The position numbers and the translations under genes were made by a program. A stretch of DNA of 64,000 nucleotides, taken from positions 620,001 through 684,000 of the forward strand of contig NZ_JAAAKZ010000002.1 of assembly GCF_009905605.1 (NCBI RefSeq). Direction: 5' to 3'. The notes under the pieces are model-generated. The model searched no databases and was not told where the DNA came from. It saw only the letters and a program-made list of their open reading frames with translations. Below, in pieces: positions 1 through 8,193 of this stretch. Position 1 is the first letter of the stretch. Every line of letters starts with the position of its first letter. Source of the DNA: Runella sp. CRIBMP. Its GTDB lineage: Bacteria; Bacteroidota; Bacteroidia; Cytophagales; Spirosomataceae.

Positions 1-465
1 ATCCACTCTCAAAACAATGTCATCATTGACGGGAATCAGTACTTCGTTTCCGTTGTAACTCATCGCAATCAAATCTTGCGTTGACATCGTATATACCGTC
101 GTAACGGTGCCAAGCGCGCCCAATTTTTCATCCACTACTTTAAATCCAATGATTTCGTGGTAATAGAATTGGCTTCCGTCCAACTCATCCAAGTTTTCTT
201 CGGGAAGAAACAACGCACAGTTAATCAACGGCGTAGCGGCTTCGATGGAGTTAATATCCTCAAATTTGACAATGGCCTTACTGCCCTTCTGAACGTTGAT
301 ATTTTTGATAAAATAAGGAACAAGCTGCCCTTTTATTTCTACAAACACCGAATCTAGTTCCTCATAATCTTCTGGAAAATCAACATCCAGAAAAATGACG
401 ACCTCACCGCGCGTGCCGTGGGTACGGGTGATGTGTCCTAATTGAAAACAATCGTTGTACTGCAT
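1..465 (-). CDS. rimM: Ribosome maturation factor RimM (3' end cut by window edge)
   Basis: RimM binds ribosomal protein S19 in the 30S head and helps 16S rRNA maturation. The minus strand is open from an ATG at 465 to the window edge, giving 155 codons of an expected 170-180. The N-terminus (MQYNDCFQLGHITRTHGTRG) is the characteristic RimM beta-barrel start. The later stretch with DGSQFYYHEIIGF matches the start of the PRC-barrel half. The gene lies directly downstream of rpsP on the same strand, the usual rpsP-rimM(-trmD-rplS) order. A terminator-like hairpin separates the two. The last residues lie outside the window. Confidence 0.93.
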   Translation of the reverse strand, partial: MQYNDCFQLGHITRTHGTRGEVVIFLDVDFPEDYEELDSVFVEIKGQLVPYFIKNINVQKGSKAIVKFEDINSIEAATPLINCALFLPEENLDELDGSQFYYHEIIGFKVVDEKLGALGTVTTVYTMSTQDLIAMSYNGNEVLIPVNDDIVLRVD

Positions 466-476
466 AATTTCGTATT

Positions 477-517
477 AAAAAAAATGGTATGAACCTATCA
501 AAAGAGGCTCATACCAT
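477..517 (-). terminator. Rho-independent terminator or attenuator between rpsP and rimM
   Basis: A 12-bp stem with one mismatch (484-495 pairs with 506-517, arm ATGGTATGAACC) encloses a 10-nt loop. On the minus strand it is followed by eight U residues (A477-A484 on the plus strand). It sits between rpsP and rimM, so it probably trims expression of rimM relative to rpsP. Confidence 0.75.
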
Positions 518-535
518 TTATGAAAGCTTTCACAA

Positions 536-1060
536 TTATTCAGCAGCTTCTTCGGCAGGGGCAGCAGCTTCTTCAGCGGCAGGTTCTGCAGCAGGAGCTT
601 CTTCCACTACGTTTTTCTTAGCAATAGCAGCAGCGCGAGCTTCATTTACTTTACGTTCAGCTTCCAATTGAGCTGATTTTGTAACCGCTTGTTTTTTGTC
701 TAAGCCGTCTTTTTTGGCTTCAACTCTTCCAAGCTTCTCTTGTTTCCAAGCTTCGAAACGTTCGTCAGCTACTTCCTGGGTAATGGCGCCTTTGATTACA
801 CCTACTTGCAAGTGTTTACGCATCAATACACCTTCGTGGCTCAGAATAGAACGGGTTGTGTCAGTAGGCTGAGCACCGTTAAGGAGCCATTTTACCGCTT
901 TGTCCACGTTCAAAACAATCTTAGTTGGATTCGAGATTGGATTGTATGTACCCAATTTCTCAATAAAGCGACCATCACGTGGTGCTTTAGCATCAGCTAC
1001 AACGATATCATACATAGCTGCTTTTTTGCGTCCACGACGCGCTAAACGAATTCTTACCAT
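536..1060 (-). CDS. rpsP: 30S ribosomal protein S16 with long Ala/Glu-rich tail
   Basis: This is structural protein S16 of the small subunit. The N-terminus MVRIRLARRGRKKAAMYDIV and the segment DGRFIEKLGTYNP are diagnostic. The S16 core takes about the first 85 residues. The protein is 174 residues because of a charged helical extension (about 90-140) and an Ala/Glu-rich acidic tail (about 150-174). Extended S16 proteins of this kind are, as I recall, usual in Bacteroidota, so the tail is probably genuine and not a frameshift. A matching promoter lies about 50 nt upstream. Confidence 0.96.
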   Translation of the reverse strand: MVRIRLARRGRKKAAMYDIVVADAKAPRDGRFIEKLGTYNPISNPTKIVLNVDKAVKWLLNGAQPTDTTRSILSHEGVLMRKHLQVGVIKGAITQEVADERFEAWKQEKLGRVEAKKDGLDKKQAVTKSAQLEAERKVNEARAAAIAKKNVVEEAPAAEPAAEEAAAPAEEAAE

Positions 1061-1115
1061 GGTATTTGCATTGGTTTACTTATGAAGGATCACGTCCTTC
1101 GGATGAAACGTGGCG

Positions 1116-1123
1116 CAAAAGTA
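1116..1123 (-). promoter_or_regulatory. Putative -7 promoter element of rpsP
   Basis: The minus-strand sequence TACTTTTG matches the Bacteroidota -7 consensus TAnnTTTG and lies 56 nt upstream of the rpsP ATG. The upstream -33 region is AT-rich without a clear TTG. The leader between element and gene can fold a short GC hairpin (CACG..CGTG). Confidence 0.5.
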
Positions 1124-1173
1124 CGGTTTTTTTATAAAAAATAAAATAGGCACTTCCCATAAAATCAGAAAAA

Positions 1174-1875
1174 TCAGCACACACCTGTCTCAATATCACA
1201 GGCTTCGCCAGCAGCAACTGGGGCTTGAATCGGCGCTTTTAGGGCGATTTCGGGCAAGGCTTCCAAAAACAGTTCGGTAGGCTGCGCCCCCGAAACGGCA
1301 TATTTATCGTTGATGATGTAATACGGCACTCCACTTACCCCCATCAATCGATTTTGATACAATTGCTTATCAAGTTCTTCGGCCCCAACGTTGCCTACCA
1401 ATACCTCACGCACTTTTTCGGCATCCAAGCCAATCCCTGTAGCAAGTTGTACGACGGTTTCGGTCTGGGTCAAATCTACCCTATCTTCAAAATAAGCCTT
1501 AAAAAGTGTCTCGACCATTTCCAATTGTTTGCCTTGTTGTTGGGCGTAGCCAATCAAACGGTGCAACGTTTGGGTGTTGGGCGATACCGTTTGATTTTCC
1601 AAGTCAAAACGCAAGCCTTCAGCCGCTGCCACGCCCGAAACCTGTTGAATAATTTGATTGTAACGGTCTTCGCTACCAAACTTAGCAACCAAACGCTCTT
1701 TGGTATTTTCGCCTTCGGCAGGGGTATCGGGCGAAAGTTGAAAGGGTAAATAACGAAGTTCAAAAGTATAGTCGTCTTTCAGTTGCTCAATGGCTTTTTC
1801 GAGGCGACGCTTTCCAATATAGCACCAAGGACATACTACATCAGATACAATGTCTATTTTAAGATGCGGTTTCAT
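1174..1875 (-). CDS. DsbA-family oxidoreductase, FrnE-like
   Basis: A thioredoxin-fold protein of 233 residues. The N-terminal CPWC active site (C15-C18, context SDVVCPWCYIGKRRLE) and the cis-Pro loop near GVSGVPYYIIND are those of the FrnE/2-hydroxychromene-2-carboxylate isomerase-like branch of DsbA. There is no signal peptide, so it is probably a cytoplasmic thiol-disulfide oxidoreductase. The C-terminus carries two further cysteines (CDIETGVC). It lies 16 bp downstream of the subtilase gene on the same strand and may be co-transcribed. The substrate is unknown. Confidence 0.88.
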   Translation of the reverse strand: MKPHLKIDIVSDVVCPWCYIGKRRLEKAIEQLKDDYTFELRYLPFQLSPDTPAEGENTKERLVAKFGSEDRYNQIIQQVSGVAAAEGLRFDLENQTVSPNTQTLHRLIGYAQQQGKQLEMVETLFKAYFEDRVDLTQTETVVQLATGIGLDAEKVREVLVGNVGAEELDKQLYQNRLMGVSGVPYYIINDKYAVSGAQPTELFLEALPEIALKAPIQAPVAAGEACDIETGVC

Positions 1876-1891
1876 TCGGCAATTTTTGTGT

Positions 1892-3592
1892 TTATTTAAT
1901 TACCTTCAAAACCCTCTCACGTTGATTATCGTTCATTTTTAGGAAATAGACGCCATTGGCCAACGGCGGAAAAGTCATTTTGGACGTGGCCTCATTTGCC
2001 AAAACCGACTGTTGATACACCACCCGGCCCGCTGCATCTAGCAGTTGAACCGATACGTTTTTCCCCGCATACAGCCCCCCCCAATAAATGTTTACTTCAG
2101 ACGAAGCTCCCAACGGATTGGGATAAATATGAGCATCAACGGGCTTTATCCAATCCGCAATAGCAGTGACAGGGTATCTTTCTTTGGCTACCCGAACTGC
2201 GCTTTCAAAAGTAGGTATGCCGTATCCAAATTGGGGTGTCGGAGCACCGAAACGATCTCCCGCCCGGCGAATACAATCTACCACTTGCATGGCCGTTAGA
2301 TACGGTTGCGATTGCCAAAAAGCCGTGACTAACCCCGCAATCAGCGGCGCAGAATACGAAGTACCGTTGCCCGTTGTGACGGTTCCGTTCTGGTTTGAGA
2401 GCGTCGTGGCTTGTCCACGGGCACTGACATCAGGCTTAACGCGTCCATCGGCCGATGGCCCCAATGAACTAAAAGCCGCCAAGCCTTTTAAACTGTTAAC
2501 GGCCCCAATTGCCAACACAGAATCACCGTCGGAGGGAGCGCCTATGTATTTCCAAGGGCTGCTGCCCTCATTGCCCGCCGATGCCACTACCACCATGCCA
2601 GCGCCAGCGGCCCAATCGGCGGCTCTCGTTACGAGCGCATTACGACCATTCATATCGGCATAGGTATAATTATCGGCGGGGTTATCAAATTCGGTATAGC
2701 CCAACGACGTATTAATCACATCTACCCCTAAGCTATCGGCGTATTCGGCCGCAAAAAGCCAATTAGCTTCTTCAAGATGAGATTCTGAGCCCGCATCTTC
2801 TGAGCGTAGCAACACATACGACGCACTGTAAGCAGGCCCAATCAATGACCCAGGCAAATAGCTCGCCATGATACTAAATACATTGTTACCGTGCGAATCA
2901 TCCTCGTAAACACTCGTTTCTTTGGCAACAAAGTCGTAAGTAGCCACTACCCTTTTATCGTCAAAAATTGGCTTCAGAGCAGGATTGGTATTTGAATTTC
3001 TAAAGCCACCATCCAGAATTGCCACCAACATTCCAGCACCACTGTACCCTTGGTCGTGCATGTTGTGGGCGCCCAACATTTCTATTTGATTTTGGGAAGA
3101 ACCATAATCCAGGCTTTCTTGTCCAAATTTTTGATGGGTGGTTGTGGTTTGATTTTCCGCCGACAGACGGGCATTTTTCAGCGCCCTCCCAAACTCCAAG
3201 CCACTCACAAAAGGCAAGGCACGAATAGCTGTAATCTGCGCGGCAGTGGCCTCGACCAGTACTGCATTCAACCAACGCGAGGTATACCATATTTTGGCAC
3301 CTGTTTGCCGAATTTGAGCTACGTAAGAAGCACTTACGGGTAAATCGCGGGTGCTAACGGGGATATTCTGCCGTTGACGCCGTTCGATGGAGCGTTGACT
3401 CAAAAACGCTTCGGGTTTGGTGACCGTAAACGTTGTCCCTATTTTGTCTTTCAATAATACGAGGTACTTGGCCTGCTGCGCCTGCGCCCCCGACATCAGC
3501 AGGTAAGCAGCCATTAATAACCCATAAAAAAGGGCCCTTGGTGGCGCATACTCACCCAATCCACCCTTGCTGCGTTGTAAACTGAAATTCAT
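1892..3592 (-). CDS. Secreted S8 subtilisin-family protease with T9SS C-terminal sorting domain
   Basis: A serine protease of 566 residues. The signal peptide ends about residue 39 (SGAQA/QQ). A propeptide-like region (40-160) precedes the catalytic domain with the triad D194 (AILDGG), H234 (DDSHGN) and S412 (NGTSYSAP), and oxyanion Asn341 (SAGNEG). The last 85 residues form a type-A sorting domain: YPNP, then LANGVYFLKM and a short basic end. This domain marks proteins for export and surface attachment by the type IX secretion system. The spacing of the triad is normal, so the enzyme should be active. Substrate specificity cannot be read from the sequence. Confidence 0.93.
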   Translation of the reverse strand: MNFSLQRSKGGLGEYAPPRALFYGLLMAAYLLMSGAQAQQAKYLVLLKDKIGTTFTVTKPEAFLSQRSIERRQRQNIPVSTRDLPVSASYVAQIRQTGAKIWYTSRWLNAVLVEATAAQITAIRALPFVSGLEFGRALKNARLSAENQTTTTHQKFGQESLDYGSSQNQIEMLGAHNMHDQGYSGAGMLVAILDGGFRNSNTNPALKPIFDDKRVVATYDFVAKETSVYEDDSHGNNVFSIMASYLPGSLIGPAYSASYVLLRSEDAGSESHLEEANWLFAAEYADSLGVDVINTSLGYTEFDNPADNYTYADMNGRNALVTRAADWAAGAGMVVVASAGNEGSSPWKYIGAPSDGDSVLAIGAVNSLKGLAAFSSLGPSADGRVKPDVSARGQATTLSNQNGTVTTGNGTSYSAPLIAGLVTAFWQSQPYLTAMQVVDCIRRAGDRFGAPTPQFGYGIPTFESAVRVAKERYPVTAIADWIKPVDAHIYPNPLGASSEVNIYWGGLYAGKNVSVQLLDAAGRVVYQQSVLANEATSKMTFPPLANGVYFLKMNDNQRERVLKVIK

Positions 3593-3659
3593 AGCTGTTC
3601 CTGATTACCATTTGGATGAAAAATCTTTATATCATTACGTACAAAACCGTTCTTTTGTT

Positions 3660-4403
3660 TTATTCTTTGCCTGCGGTTTTAAACCGAAAATATTGCCGGG
3701 TGCCAAAGTCGATTTTTGCTTTTCCCACACAGGCTGGCGAGGATGAGCAAAATTGTAGTTGAATTCGTTCACGATATACCAATCCAACCTCGGCCGCGTA
3801 TACTTCAACGCGTTTGTCCTGATTTACCAGCGTCGAATCATTTTGTTGGATAACCGTAGCCGTCTGGTCAAACGTTGTTGTTCCTGATGTGTAAGGTTTA
3901 TTAACGTTTTTCAGTTCGTAATTATCTTCCCCCGCATTGTTATAAAGATTGCCGTTCCATACGTTCATTTCTGCGGGGGGAAACAACATTTTTACGTAGT
4001 CTTTGCCGTTTTCGTTGCGCACGGCATGGTCGGTCAACAACCGCAACGTAATCGTAGAATCAGCTTGCCAGCGTTGCCCCTCGGCACTGCGACGAAAACG
4101 GGCGATTCGATAAGTGGCTTTCCCTGTTGGGTCGGTATAACGTTCGGCCACGACTTCTTTCAATTGGTACTGCCGAACGGCCACGCTGCCGTCGAGTGTA
4201 TATGCTTCTTCTCTGACGTTGTATTCTACAAAACGGCCCACTTCAGTTGGAAAAAACGCCGAACCCGCAGGTTGATTCAGGCAGTCATCACATTTCTGCC
4301 GCATACATCCTCCTAGTAACACAAATAACATAAAATAGCGACCTGCGTATTTCAGTAGCACAATATTGGACTTATAAAATGTAAAACATGACAAAAAATA
4401 CAT
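3660..4403 (-). CDS. Putative lipoprotein of unknown function
   Basis: The protein has 247 residues and I do not recognise a named family. A hydrophobic stretch ending in the lipobox LLGGC (Cys33) predicts an outer-membrane or periplasmic lipoprotein. The start at 4403 leaves basic residues before the hydrophobic core; the internal Met at 4331 would leave only eight residues before the Cys, too few. The body is beta-rich with several polar repeats. A well-formed promoter lies upstream at 4473-4504. It may form a unit with the subtilase gene downstream, 67 bp away. Confidence 0.7.
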   Translation of the reverse strand: MYFLSCFTFYKSNIVLLKYAGRYFMLFVLLGGCMRQKCDDCLNQPAGSAFFPTEVGRFVEYNVREEAYTLDGSVAVRQYQLKEVVAERYTDPTGKATYRIARFRRSAEGQRWQADSTITLRLLTDHAVRNENGKDYVKMLFPPAEMNVWNGNLYNNAGEDNYELKNVNKPYTSGTTTFDQTATVIQQNDSTLVNQDKRVEVYAAEVGLVYRERIQLQFCSSSPACVGKAKIDFGTRQYFRFKTAGKE

Positions 4404-4472
4404 AAAATGGGTTATTATTGCCTAACTAAAAGCCTAAAATTAGAATTAAATTAGAATTGAAAAAAATCGGAA

Positions 4473-4504
4473 CAAATATAACCTCTTTATGCTTTTTAGT
4501 TCAA
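4473..4504 (-). promoter_or_regulatory. Promoter of the lipoprotein gene
   Basis: On the minus strand TATATTTG (4480-4473) matches the -7 consensus TAnnTTTG. A TTG (4504-4502) lies 21 nt upstream, as expected for the -33 element. The predicted transcript starts about 60 nt before the ATG at 4403. Confidence 0.5.
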
Positions 4505-4579
4505 CAGCATACTGGATAATCGATAAATGTTAAAATCAATTATAGCGAATGCCTATTTTTTTCACTACCCACTCGTACC

Positions 4580-6766
4580 ATGAATTCACAATACATTAAG
4601 CAAATAGTTGAGCAATTGGTTTTAGCCACTGGCCAACCCGTGGTGGCTCAAAAAGCCAAAGTAGACTTAGTGGAACAGTCCAATACCTATACCGCCAAAG
4701 ACATTGACCGTTTTATTGAAGCACTAAGCAACTCGGCGCGTTTAAATGATTTAACCATCATCGTCAACAGTTGCCCAGTTGACCAATTTGACGAATTAAT
4801 CAACAGCTCGGCGTATCCAGTTCTCTATTTTGAACAACTAAACATTGGACTCACCCCAATCATTGGCGGGAGCGATTTCCAAGGCCAAAAAATAGCCTGG
4901 TCGCCAGTGATTACCTACGAGCCTTCTGAACAAATAAGCTGTAAAGACCCGCTCCTGTTCAAGAATCACCCCGACCCTAGCAAAAATGGACAAGTAGTTT
5001 ACATTACAACCTTTCCCATGCAGCCGTTGGTCAGCGACGACAGCTCACTGCGACAAGCAGAAAAGGAAGATTTATCACCACTCCAGCGCCTCACGCGCCT
5101 GCTTCGAAACGAACGCAAAGACATTGGCTATATTTATTTTTACGCAGTTGTAGTCGGGCTTATCAGCCTCATCTTGCCGTTGGGCGTACAGGCCATTTTC
5201 AGTCTGGTTTCCAGTGGCTCCATTTTTAGTTCGGTATATGTACTGATGGGTTTGGTGGTGTTAGGGTTGATAGGCAGCGGTATCATGCAAATCATTCAGG
5301 TAACGCTGGTAGAAACCCTCCAAATGCGCATCTTTGCCAAAGCGGCTTTTGAATTTACCTACCGTGTTCCTCGCCTTAATTCTGAAGGGCTCTCACAGGA
5401 TAACCCGACGGAATTAATGAACCGTTTTTTCGACGTACTGACGGTTCAGAAGGCCCTGCCCAAATTTTTGATTGACCTCACGGGTGCAGTTCTTCAAATT
5501 GTATTCGGACTATTGTTACTGTCATTTTATCACCCTTTCTTTATCGCTTTCAGCTTCTTTGTTATTTTCGTCTTCTTTACCATCGTTCGCCTCAATGGCC
5601 GTAAAGGAATGGAAACCAGCATCAAAGAATCCAAATATAAATACCGCGTAGTGGCTTGGCTGGAAGGAATGGCTGGGACACTGTTTTCGTTCAAGACAGC
5701 AGGCGCCACCAATCTACCCATTCAACGAATGGACGGGTTGGTAACCAACTACCTCACTTACCGGACCAAACACTTCAAAATCCTCCAAGGTTTTTATTAT
5801 TACGCGCTGATTTTCAAGGTCTTGGTCATCGGAGGTTTGTTGGTGTTAGGAACCTACCTGTTGGTTAACCGTCAAATTTCACTTGGACAGTTTGTTGCCT
5901 CCGAAATCGTGATAGTGTTATTGACGGGAGCGGTCGAAAAGCTCTTTTTAAGCATTGACGTGGTCTTTGATTTGTTGACAGCGGTGGATAAACTCGGCTA
6001 CGTAAGCGACCTCCCTCTCGAAAAAGACGGCGGCCTTACCTTCAAAACGCCCAAGGAAGAAATGGCACTGAAAGCCCACAATTTGAGTTACACCTACGCT
6101 GGTGCGGCCAAAGCAGCGCTAAAAAATATCAATCTGGATGTCAAAGCCGGGGAGCGAATTTGCATCACTGGACAAAATGGTTCTGGCAAGCATACTCTGC
6201 TCAAAGTACTTTCTGGAATCCTAAGCAGCTACGAAGGTAGTGTGATGTACAATGGCATATCCTTGCGTGATTTGGACATGAATCTGCTCCGAACCCACGT
6301 AAGTATGAACTTTCCTAATCAGGAAATTTTTGACGGAACCATCCTCGAAAACCTTACCATGGGCCGAGGAGGAATTACGCTTGAACAATTGCAGGAAGTA
6401 CTCGACAAATTGAATTTGACCGATGAAATTTCATCCCTTCCAGAAGGACTCAGTACTCCCATTATTTCGGGGGGGCGGCGCTTTTCCCTTAGTTTTGTCA
6501 CCAAAATTGCCTTGGCTCGTTGTTTGCTAACTCAACCAAAACTAATGCTTTATACCGACGCTCTCCGGGAAATTGAGCGCAATGAACGCCTCCGTATCAT
6601 TGATTTACTGACCGATTCCTCCAATAATTGGACATTGTTGGTATTGTCAAACGAGCCTGAGTTTATGGGTGCTTGCGACCGGGTCATCGTCATGAACGAA
6701 GGAGAAATTATTGCCGAAGGCCCTTACAAAAGTGTACTCAAACACCTCTCTTTACCGGAAAAATAA
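4580..6766 (+). CDS. ABC exporter permease/ATPase of a type I secretion-like operon, degenerate ATPase
   Basis: A fused membrane-ATPase ABC protein of 728 residues, HlyB-like in layout. Residues 1-165 form an N-terminal domain without C39 peptidase motifs. Several membrane helices span about 180-460, and the nucleotide-binding domain covers about 495-725. Walker A is kept but altered (GQNGSGKH, Lys537; His538 replaces Ser/Thr). The signature region reads ISGGRR and is followed by an insertion before IALAR. At Walker B, KLMLYTDA puts Thr659 and Asp660 where Asp and Glu are expected. The H-loop His is Asn691 and the Q-loop Gln appears to be Pro. ATP turnover is therefore doubtful or unusual. 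HlyD and TolC partners follow in the same operon. Confidence 0.85.
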   Translation: MNSQYIKQIVEQLVLATGQPVVAQKAKVDLVEQSNTYTAKDIDRFIEALSNSARLNDLTIIVNSCPVDQFDELINSSAYPVLYFEQLNIGLTPIIGGSDFQGQKIAWSPVITYEPSEQISCKDPLLFKNHPDPSKNGQVVYITTFPMQPLVSDDSSLRQAEKEDLSPLQRLTRLLRNERKDIGYIYFYAVVVGLISLILPLGVQAIFSLVSSGSIFSSVYVLMGLVVLGLIGSGIMQIIQVTLVETLQMRIFAKAAFEFTYRVPRLNSEGLSQDNPTELMNRFFDVLTVQKALPKFLIDLTGAVLQIVFGLLLLSFYHPFFIAFSFFVIFVFFTIVRLNGRKGMETSIKESKYKYRVVAWLEGMAGTLFSFKTAGATNLPIQRMDGLVTNYLTYRTKHFKILQGFYYYALIFKVLVIGGLLVLGTYLLVNRQISLGQFVASEIVIVLLTGAVEKLFLSIDVVFDLLTAVDKLGYVSDLPLEKDGGLTFKTPKEEMALKAHNLSYTYAGAAKAALKNINLDVKAGERICITGQNGSGKHTLLKVLSGILSSYEGSVMYNGISLRDLDMNLLRTHVSMNFPNQEIFDGTILENLTMGRGGITLEQLQEVLDKLNLTDEISSLPEGLSTPIISGGRRFSLSFVTKIALARCLLTQPKLMLYTDALREIERNERLRIIDLLTDSSNNWTLLVLSNEPEFMGACDRVIVMNEGEIIAEGPYKSVLKHLSLPEK

Positions 6767-6792
6767 GTGGTTTGATTTATAAACAGAACACG

Positions 6793-8160
6793 ATGCTGAA
6801 CTTATCAAAGCAACGGGTCAATATACCCGCCATAGAAAAAGAAGTAAATTCACTCAATACCCTCCATTCGCCCAAAACGGCCCGAATCGTTTACCGATGG
6901 ATTTTGGGCATTGTCATTGCCTTGCTGTTGGTAATGTTTTTGCCGTGGCAACAAAACATCAACGGAAAAGGCTACGTAACGGCCCTCACCCCTCAGGACC
7001 GACCTCAAAATGTACAAAATGCTGTAGCTGGACAAATAGCCCGCTGGAATGTTCGGGAGGGCGATTACGTCAAGAAAGGAGATACTATTTTGGTCATCAC
7101 AGAAGTAAAAGATGACTATTTTGACCCGCAGGTTCTGGTACGTACCCAAGAACAAATTCAGGCAAAAACCGACGGCATAGCCGCATATAAAGCCAAAATA
7201 GAAGCCACTGACAATCAAATTGCTGCCCTGCGCCAAGGATTACAGTTTAGTTTAGAAAAGGCCCGCAACAAAGTTATCCAATCTCAAATGAAGGTTCGCA
7301 GCGACAGCGCCGACATGGTGGCCATTAATCGCAATTTTCAAATTGCCAAAGAGCGCCTCGACCGGGCAGAGGTAATGTACAAGGAAGGTACAATTTCGTT
7401 GGTTGACCTCGAAACCCGTCGCCTCAAGCTACAGGAAGACCAAGCCAAAGTGGTGGCGCAAACCCAAAAACTTAGTATTTCCCGCAATGAGTTGATCAAC
7501 GCCCGCATTGAGTTGAGCTCGGTAGAAGCCGATTACCGCAAAGACATTGCTAAGGCATTTTCTGACCGCAGTACAGCTCTTTCGAGTGTGGCTGAGGGAG
7601 AGTCGGAGCTTTCAAAACTTCAAAATAAATATGAAAATATCCGCATCCGGCGCGACCAATACGTGGTTCGTTCACCCCAAGACGGCTACGTCATCAAGAC
7701 CCTCAAAGCGGGAATCGGCGAAACCATCAAAGAAGGCGAGTCGATTGTGACTCTCCAACCTCGGCAACCTGAATTGGCGGTAGAACTGTACGTCAAAGCT
7801 ATGGATTTATCATTGATTGCCCCCGGCCGCCACGTACGCTTAGAGTTTGACGGTTGGCCGGCATTGCAATTTTCGGGTTGGCCTGGCACTTCAGTCGGTA
7901 CTTTTGGTGGGTCTGTGGCGGTTGTTGACCGGGTAAACAGCAAAAACGGCCAATACCGTTTATTAATCAAAACCAATCAGCGAGGAAACGAAAACGAAAA
8001 ATGGCCCGAACAACTCCGCATCGGTTCGGGCGTAAACGGTTTTGTCATGCTTCAAGATGTGCCTATTTGGTGGGAAATATGGCGTCAGCTTAATGGCTTC
8101 CCGCCTGATTATCTGGCTGATATATTACCCGAAGAAGGCGAAAAAGAAGCGAAAAAATAG
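6793..8160 (+). CDS. HlyD-family membrane fusion (periplasmic adaptor) protein
   Basis: An adaptor of 455 residues linking the inner-membrane ABC protein to TolC. One membrane helix (about residues 35-55, WILGIVIALLLVMFLPW) is followed by a biotinyl-lipoyl half-motif (AGQIARWNVREGDYVKKGD). A long coiled coil (about 115-280), the second half-motif (VRSPQDGYVIKTLKAGIGE) and a beta-barrel domain follow. I chose the ATG at 6793, 26 bp after the ABC gene. A longer reading that begins inside the ABC gene adds residues unlike the family. It belongs to the 4580-9600 operon. Confidence 0.9.
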   Translation: MLNLSKQRVNIPAIEKEVNSLNTLHSPKTARIVYRWILGIVIALLLVMFLPWQQNINGKGYVTALTPQDRPQNVQNAVAGQIARWNVREGDYVKKGDTILVITEVKDDYFDPQVLVRTQEQIQAKTDGIAAYKAKIEATDNQIAALRQGLQFSLEKARNKVIQSQMKVRSDSADMVAINRNFQIAKERLDRAEVMYKEGTISLVDLETRRLKLQEDQAKVVAQTQKLSISRNELINARIELSSVEADYRKDIAKAFSDRSTALSSVAEGESELSKLQNKYENIRIRRDQYVVRSPQDGYVIKTLKAGIGETIKEGESIVTLQPRQPELAVELYVKAMDLSLIAPGRHVRLEFDGWPALQFSGWPGTSVGTFGGSVAVVDRVNSKNGQYRLLIKTNQRGNENEKWPEQLRIGSGVNGFVMLQDVPIWWEIWRQLNGFPPDYLADILPEEGEKEAKK

Positions 8161-8193
8161 TTAGTTCTTAAGTGAACAAACAAACAGAGGTTT

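Noticed and set aside
6673-6792. A longer start for the HlyD adaptor inside the ABC gene
   Set aside because: It would overlap the ABC gene by 94 bp and add 40 basic residues unlike HlyD proteins. ATG 6793 is well placed.
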